Below the pieces are notes generated by a model, which was not told where the DNA came from, made no database searches, and saw only the letters and a list, made by a program, of their open reading frames with translations. A stretch of 24,813 nt of DNA from a virus: the IMG/VR virus record IMGVR_UViG_3300025617_000110, positions 1 through 24,813 of that record; one strand, given 5' to 3'. Below are positions 21,179-24,813 of this stretch, one piece after another. Each line of letters opens with the position of its first letter. Within the stretch, counting starts at the first letter, position 1. The position numbers and the translations under genes are program-made.

Positions 21179-21595
21179 ATGACTCCAGAAGAACAAGCTT
21201 ATTTATTATCTATGTTGAAAAAAAAATCTGGGGCGGCTATTTCGGCTCATGAATTTACAAACATGGGTAATGATGTAGATGCTGGCATATTCAATGATCC
21301 AGAATACAAGTTCAGAAATATGAGAACACCTGACTCTGTTGTAGACCCTAAGACTGGACAATACTTAGGCGAGTATGAAATGATGCCACAAAGTTTATTA
21401 GGTTCCAATCCTGCAAGTGCTCCTGCAATACAAGGAAATATGCAAACGATTCCTAGTGGAAACAATCTCGGTGGAGTTACTACAAACCAAGGCATGAGAA
21501 TGATTGAACAAAATATGGTTAACAGTGGTAACCAAATCATTGATCAAAGCAGATTAAATCTAGGTGCGTTACTTAGAAGACTTGGAATGCAGTAA
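21179..21595 (+). CDS. Late protein sharing SGAAI-AHEFTN motif
   Basis: This 138-residue protein has LKKKSGAAISAHEFTN in its first 30 residues, closely matching the motif of the internal virion protein encoded at 4749 (84% identity over 50 bases). The rest is Asn/Gly/Met-rich and low in structure, with a helical end (RLNLGALLRRLGMQ). It is near the start of the late operon and overlaps the next gene by one base. The role of the motif is unknown. Confidence 0.55.
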   Translation: MTPEEQAYLLSMLKKKSGAAISAHEFTNMGNDVDAGIFNDPEYKFRNMRTPDSVVDPKTGQYLGEYEMMPQSLLGSNPASAPAIQGNMQTIPSGNNLGGVTTNQGMRMIEQNMVNSGNQIIDQSRLNLGALLRRLGMQ

Positions 21596-21774
21596 TGTCT
21601 TTATATGACAACATCCGCAAAAAACGAGACAGAATCAAAGCAGGTTCAGGGGAAAAAATGCGTGGAAAAAATGACCCAAAAAGACCAACAGCCAAAGACT
21701 TCAAAAACGCAGCAAAAACAGCAAAAAACACAACAAAGAAAAAAACTAAGCGAACTACTAAAAAGCGTGGGTGA
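21595..21774 (+). CDS. Lys-rich hypothetical protein (59 aa)
   Basis: The ATG overlaps the previous stop (TAATG) and encodes 59 residues: MSLYDNIRKKRDRIKAGSGE, KMRGKNDPKRPTAKDFKNAA and a Lys/Thr tail. The MSLYDNIxxKRxRIxAGSGExMR pattern is a common phage family without known function. The very basic tail suggests nucleic-acid contact. Confidence 0.65.
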   Translation: MSLYDNIRKKRDRIKAGSGEKMRGKNDPKRPTAKDFKNAAKTAKNTTKKKTKRTTKKRG

Positions 21775-21783
21775 TTGTATCTA

Positions 21784-21918
21784 ATGTGGAGCTGGCATAT
21801 ATACTTAGGATTTAATTTTGGATTTGAAGCCTACGAAGGTGAGGTTGATGGTGATCCTGTAGACTATTTTCTTATCAACATAGGATGTATTAGAATCCAA
21901 CGAGCGGAGTGGGCATAA
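21784..21918 (+). CDS. Small hypothetical protein (44 aa)
   Basis: A 44-residue frame, MWSWHIYLGFNFGFEAYEGE and then DPVDYFLINIGCIRIQRAEW. It is hydrophobic but without a clear membrane helix. It overlaps the next start by one base (TAATG), which supports real translation. No family recognised. Confidence 0.5.
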   Translation: MWSWHIYLGFNFGFEAYEGEVDGDPVDYFLINIGCIRIQRAEWA

Positions 21919-22172
21919 TGGCAGTTAAAAAGAAAAAAGTTAATCTGTCAGTTGGTCGAGGTGAAAAGTTACCAGCAAGTCGAGGCGGTGGGCTAACAGC
22001 CAAAGGTAGAGCTAAATATAATAAAGCAACAGGAAGTAAGCTAAAAGCACCAGTCACTGGTAAAGTGAAAGCAGGATCTAAGGATGCAAAGAGAAGGAAG
22101 TCATTCTGTGCTAGATCAGCAGGTTGGACAGGTGAAAGAGGTAAGGCTGCAAGGAAAAGATGGAAGTGTTAG
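21918..22172 (+). CDS. DUF6321-like basic protein
   Basis: ATG at 21918 follows GGAG by about eight bases and a GTG at 21909 is less likely. The 84-residue product has GGGLTAKGRAKYNKATGSKL, then RRKSFCARSAGWTG and ends ARKRWKC. This resembles DUF6321 phage proteins, often near packaging genes. It is very basic and so may bind DNA. It overlaps the next gene by 13 bases. Confidence 0.65.
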   Translation: MAVKKKKVNLSVGRGEKLPASRGGGLTAKGRAKYNKATGSKLKAPVTGKVKAGSKDAKRRKSFCARSAGWTGERGKAARKRWKC

Positions 22173-22387
22173 AAGATAGTCCATGTAATGGTATTTGCCG
22201 TATGGAGAAAGTTAATGGACAATATAGATGTGAGTCTTGTTATAGAGACTACGATGACTTAGCTCAGTGGTTATATATGACTAAGGAAGATAGATTAGAA
22301 AGAATGGAACAACTTAAACAAGTAATGACCCATAATGGAGTTACAAATGGCAACAAGAAAAAACTTAAAACAAACACTAAAAACTAG
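22160..22387 (+). CDS. DUF1289-like Cys protein
   Basis: This 75-residue protein has DSPCNGICRMEKVNGQYRCE then SCYRDYDDLAQW and MTKEDRLERMEQL. The C-x-x-x-C...C-x-x-C-Y-R pattern is that of DUF1289, whose members are thought to bind metal. Its role in a phage late operon is unknown. It overlaps the next gene by 41 bases. Confidence 0.7.
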   Translation: MEVLEDSPCNGICRMEKVNGQYRCESCYRDYDDLAQWLYMTKEDRLERMEQLKQVMTHNGVTNGNKKKLKTNTKN

Positions 22388-22601
22388 AGAAAAGATTCAG
22401 ACAAGTCAGCTTATAAATCGCCTGCAAAATCATGCACTTAGCGAAGAAATAAATGAACTTAAGCCAAGTCAATTAAAAGCGATTGAGATACTATTGAAGA
22501 AGTCGTTACCTGACTTACAGTCTACTGAAATCACAGGTGATTCTGATGCTCCAGTAAACTTTAAAGTAATTACTGGTATTCCTAAGAAATCAGATGAGTG
22601 A
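22347..22601 (+). CDS. Terminase small-subunit candidate
   Basis: The ATG at 22347 follows GGAG by six bases; an ATG at 22335 is less supported. The 84-residue protein is helical (LKTREKIQTSQLINRLQNHA, LKPSQLKAIEILLKKSLPDL) and ends with a polar tail. Location immediately upstream of the large terminase, overlapping it by eight bases, suggests the small, DNA-recognising subunit. It is shorter than usual, so it may be a partial or divergent type. Confidence 0.5.
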   Translation: MATRKNLKQTLKTREKIQTSQLINRLQNHALSEEINELKPSQLKAIEILLKKSLPDLQSTEITGDSDAPVNFKVITGIPKKSDE

Positions 22602-23904
22602 GGTTGAATTACAAGAGCTCGAAACTGAAGAAGAAGAGGTTATCGAGGAAGAGGTTGATTTAAACTACAGACCTAGAGATCCACAGTTATTAATACATGA
22701 GGCTGTTGAAGATCATAGGTTTAATGTAGTCGTTGCTCATCGTAGGATGGGTAAAACGGTTTCAGCTATCAATCAGTTAATACATAGTGCATTAAACTGC
22801 GAGAAGTCTAACCCTAGATTTGCTTACATTGCTCCTACATACAACCAAGCTAAACGAGTGGCTTGGGATTATTTACTTGAGTACACAAGGCCATTAGATG
22901 CTAAAGCGAATATTGCAGAGCTTAGAGTTGATTTTATGGGTGTCCGTATCTCTTTATACGGTGCTGATAATGTTGATTCTCTTCGAGGCATCTACCTCGA
23001 TGGTGTAGTGATTGATGAGATTGGTGATGTAAATCCTAATCTATTTACAGAAGTAATACGACCAGCTCTGGCTGACCGCAAAGGCTGGACTTTGTTTATT
23101 GGTACACCTAAAGGTGCTAACCACTTTAAAACATTACGAGATAAAGCTTCAACTAAAGATGACGGCTGGAACTTATTAGAGTTTAAAGCTAGTGAGACAA
23201 AGATATTAGATCAAGAAGAGCTTGATGCTGCATTTAAAGCTATGGGTGAGTCAAAGTTCTTACAAGAGTTTGAATGTAGCTTCGCAGCTCCAGTTGAAGG
23301 TGCTTATTACGGTAGCTTGATCAATGATCTATATACAAAAGGTCAAGTGACTGATGTTCCTACTGATGGTATAGCAAAGACATTTACAGCTTGGGATTTA
23401 GGTATGGGTGATTCTACTGCTATTTGGGTAGCTCAAGTTGTAGGTAAAGAAATTAGATTGATTGATTTCATGGAAAATCATGGAGTTGGATTAGATCATT
23501 ACATTAAATGGATAAGGGATAACGGCTACGCTACTGCTGAACATCTTTTGCCACATGATGTACAAGTTCGTGAACTAGGAACTGGTAAGTCTCGTAAAGA
23601 GATGATAGAAGAGTCAGGTCTTCCAGTGACTGTTGTAGCAAAGTTAGGTGTCGATGATGGTATTCAAGCAGTAAGAAGAATGTTACCTAGATGCTGGTTC
23701 GATATAAAAACAAAACAAGGCTTAGATGCTCTACAAAACTATCGTAGAACTTACGATGATAAAAGAGATGTATTTTTTGATAAGCCTATACACGATTGGT
23801 GTTCCCATGCTTCTGATGCTTTTAGATACCTTGCAGTTGGGTTAGATGAAGGCACAAGTGATTGGAATAAACCACTAGACATAAACAATTCATGGGTAGT
23901 TTAA
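22594..23904 (+). CDS. terL: Terminase large subunit
   Basis: This 436-residue protein has an acidic N-terminus, Walker A AHRRMGKT (48-55), Walker B GVVIDE (137-142) and a coupling GTPKG (170-174). The C-terminal RNase-H-like nuclease has D268 in TAWDLGMGD, D322 in PHDVQV and D408 in SHASDAF. It cuts and pumps DNA into the procapsid through the portal. Length and motifs fit the Terminase_6-type families of podoviruses. Both ATPase and nuclease active sites look intact. Confidence 0.93.
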   Translation: MSEVELQELETEEEEVIEEEVDLNYRPRDPQLLIHEAVEDHRFNVVVAHRRMGKTVSAINQLIHSALNCEKSNPRFAYIAPTYNQAKRVAWDYLLEYTRPLDAKANIAELRVDFMGVRISLYGADNVDSLRGIYLDGVVIDEIGDVNPNLFTEVIRPALADRKGWTLFIGTPKGANHFKTLRDKASTKDDGWNLLEFKASETKILDQEELDAAFKAMGESKFLQEFECSFAAPVEGAYYGSLINDLYTKGQVTDVPTDGIAKTFTAWDLGMGDSTAIWVAQVVGKEIRLIDFMENHGVGLDHYIKWIRDNGYATAEHLLPHDVQVRELGTGKSRKEMIEESGLPVTVVAKLGVDDGIQAVRRMLPRCWFDIKTKQGLDALQNYRRTYDDKRDVFFDKPIHDWCSHASDAFRYLAVGLDEGTSDWNKPLDINNSWVV

Positions 23905-24813
23905 ATGGCAGATGACAATAAATTAAAGAGTATTCTGGATTCAGAGATCGATGATGCTATCGGTTATCTAGAGACAGAGACTACTGACGAAAGACAGCAA
24001 GCACTCGAATACTATTTAGGTGAACCATATGGTAATGAAGTTGAAGGTAAGTCTCAAATCATTACAAGAGAAGTAGCAGAAGTAGTTGATGGTTCATTGC
24101 CACAACTTATGCGTGTATTTACTTCATCTGACGATGCAGTTGTATTTGAACCAGTTAATCAAGGTGATGAAGAAGCTGCTGAACAAGCTACTACTTATGT
24201 AAACCATATATTCTATAAAGACAATAACGGTTTCGAGATTATGCATGACTGGATGAAGGATGCACTTCTTCAAAAGGTTGGTGTTGTTAAAGCATACTGG
24301 GAAGATAAGACAGATGTTAATGTTGAGAAGTATTATGGCCTAAGTGATGACGAGTTGGCTATGATTGCTCAAGACGAAGAAGTTGATATTGTAAGCCAAG
24401 ATTCTACTATTGTTCAAGAAGCTCAGCTTGATCCAATGACTGGCATGGAAGTATCACCAGTTATATCAATGCATGATGTTAAGCTTAAGCGTTCTGTTAA
24501 CAAAGGCAAAGTGGTTGTAGAGAATGTACCACCAGAAGAGTTCTTAATATCTAAGCGTGCTAGAACTATTGCAGATGCACCATTTGTAGCTCATCGTAAG
24601 ATGGTGACTCGTGGTGAATTGATTGCTATGGGTTATGACGAAGAGGTAGTAGAAAAGTTACCTACAGGTGATGCACTAGAGTTTAGCCCAGAAAGAATAG
24701 CTAGATACTCCAGAGGTGAACAACCTACCGATATGGATTCAGATGATGAGTCAATGCAGTTGGTTGAATACTTTGAGTGCTATATTCAAGTAGATATGGA
24801 TGATGATGATATT
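23905..24813 (+). CDS. Portal protein, 3' partial
   Basis: The ATG immediately follows the terminase stop. 303 codons are visible and the frame runs off the window. The sequence reads MADDNKLKSILDSEIDDAIG..., with QQALEYYLGEPYGNEVEGKS, ITREVAEVVDGSLPQLMRVF and VENVPPEEFLISKRARTIAD. This is the pattern of P22-like portal proteins, which form the dodecameric DNA gate. An acidic insertion lies at about residues 155-185. Confidence 0.88.
   Translation, partial: MADDNKLKSILDSEIDDAIGYLETETTDERQQALEYYLGEPYGNEVEGKSQIITREVAEVVDGSLPQLMRVFTSSDDAVVFEPVNQGDEEAAEQATTYVNHIFYKDNNGFEIMHDWMKDALLQKVGVVKAYWEDKTDVNVEKYYGLSDDELAMIAQDEEVDIVSQDSTIVQEAQLDPMTGMEVSPVISMHDVKLKRSVNKGKVVVENVPPEEFLISKRARTIADAPFVAHRKMVTRGELIAMGYDEEVVEKLPTGDALEFSPERIARYSRGEQPTDMDSDDESMQLVEYFECYIQVDMDDDDI

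Noticed and set aside
1-24813. CRISPR array, insertion sequence, integrase or tRNA gene
   Set aside because: No regular spaced repeats, transposase or integrase motifs, or cloverleaf-like CCA-ending sequence was seen by eye; a tRNA scan would be decisive.

Overview
The window is an AT-rich stretch of a tailed-phage genome, most likely a marine short-tailed (podovirus-like) phage. It is cut at both ends: it opens inside a tail or head-completion gene and closes inside the portal gene, so the capsid genes lie outside. I see no integrase, CI repressor, tRNA gene, CRISPR array or insertion sequence. The single Cro-like regulator and the absence of a lysogeny cassette suggest a lytic or reduced temperate-derived phage. 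A phage-borne PqqA peptide gene suggests a host that makes pyrroloquinoline quinone (PQQ), for example a marine methylotroph; that host assignment is inference.

Layout. (1) 1-7986, plus strand: virion genes. These are a gp10-like beta-propeller tail protein, a C1q-like jelly-roll fibre or receptor protein, a small ORF, a 2OG-Fe(II) oxygenase, a GNAT-like small protein and four putative internal or ejection proteins. (2) 7988-11876, plus strand: lysis and surface module. It holds an XhlA-like tail-anchored peptide, two exported Cys-containing proteins, a membrane-anchored coiled-coil protein, a GTA-type 3-TM holin, an M15 peptidase endolysin, a calcineurin-like phosphoesterase and two small proteins. 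(3) 11983-15719, minus strand: early leftward genes. These include DUF3310, an SSB-like protein with an acidic PF tail, a ParB-like nuclease-domain protein, a YqaJ exonuclease and a putative annealing protein. One plus-strand gene, pqqA (12903-12974), interrupts this block with its own promoter, a palindrome and a ribosome-binding site. (4) 15720-15877: a divergent early promoter region. (5) 15878-20322, plus strand: Cro-like regulator, replication initiator or helicase loader, DnaB-like helicase, NinB-like and DUF1364 proteins, two PD-(D/E)XK-like nucleases, a winged-helix protein and a Q-like protein. (6) 20321-20935, minus strand: a two-gene cassette with its own promoter and a UUCG-loop terminator. 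(7) 20936-21119: an extended -10 late promoter, a short structured leader and an intrinsic terminator, laid out like lambda pR'-tR'. (8) 21120-24813, plus strand: late genes, namely several small basic or DUF proteins, a terminase small-subunit candidate, the terminase large subunit and the portal.

How it may work together. Divergent early promoters would turn on recombination (leftward) and replication (rightward). The last gene of the rightward operon is a plausible antiterminator that would let polymerase read through the leader terminator into packaging and virion genes. Lysis genes follow the virion genes. PqqA would feed the host PqqBCDE pathway with precursor peptide, which would make it an auxiliary metabolic gene.
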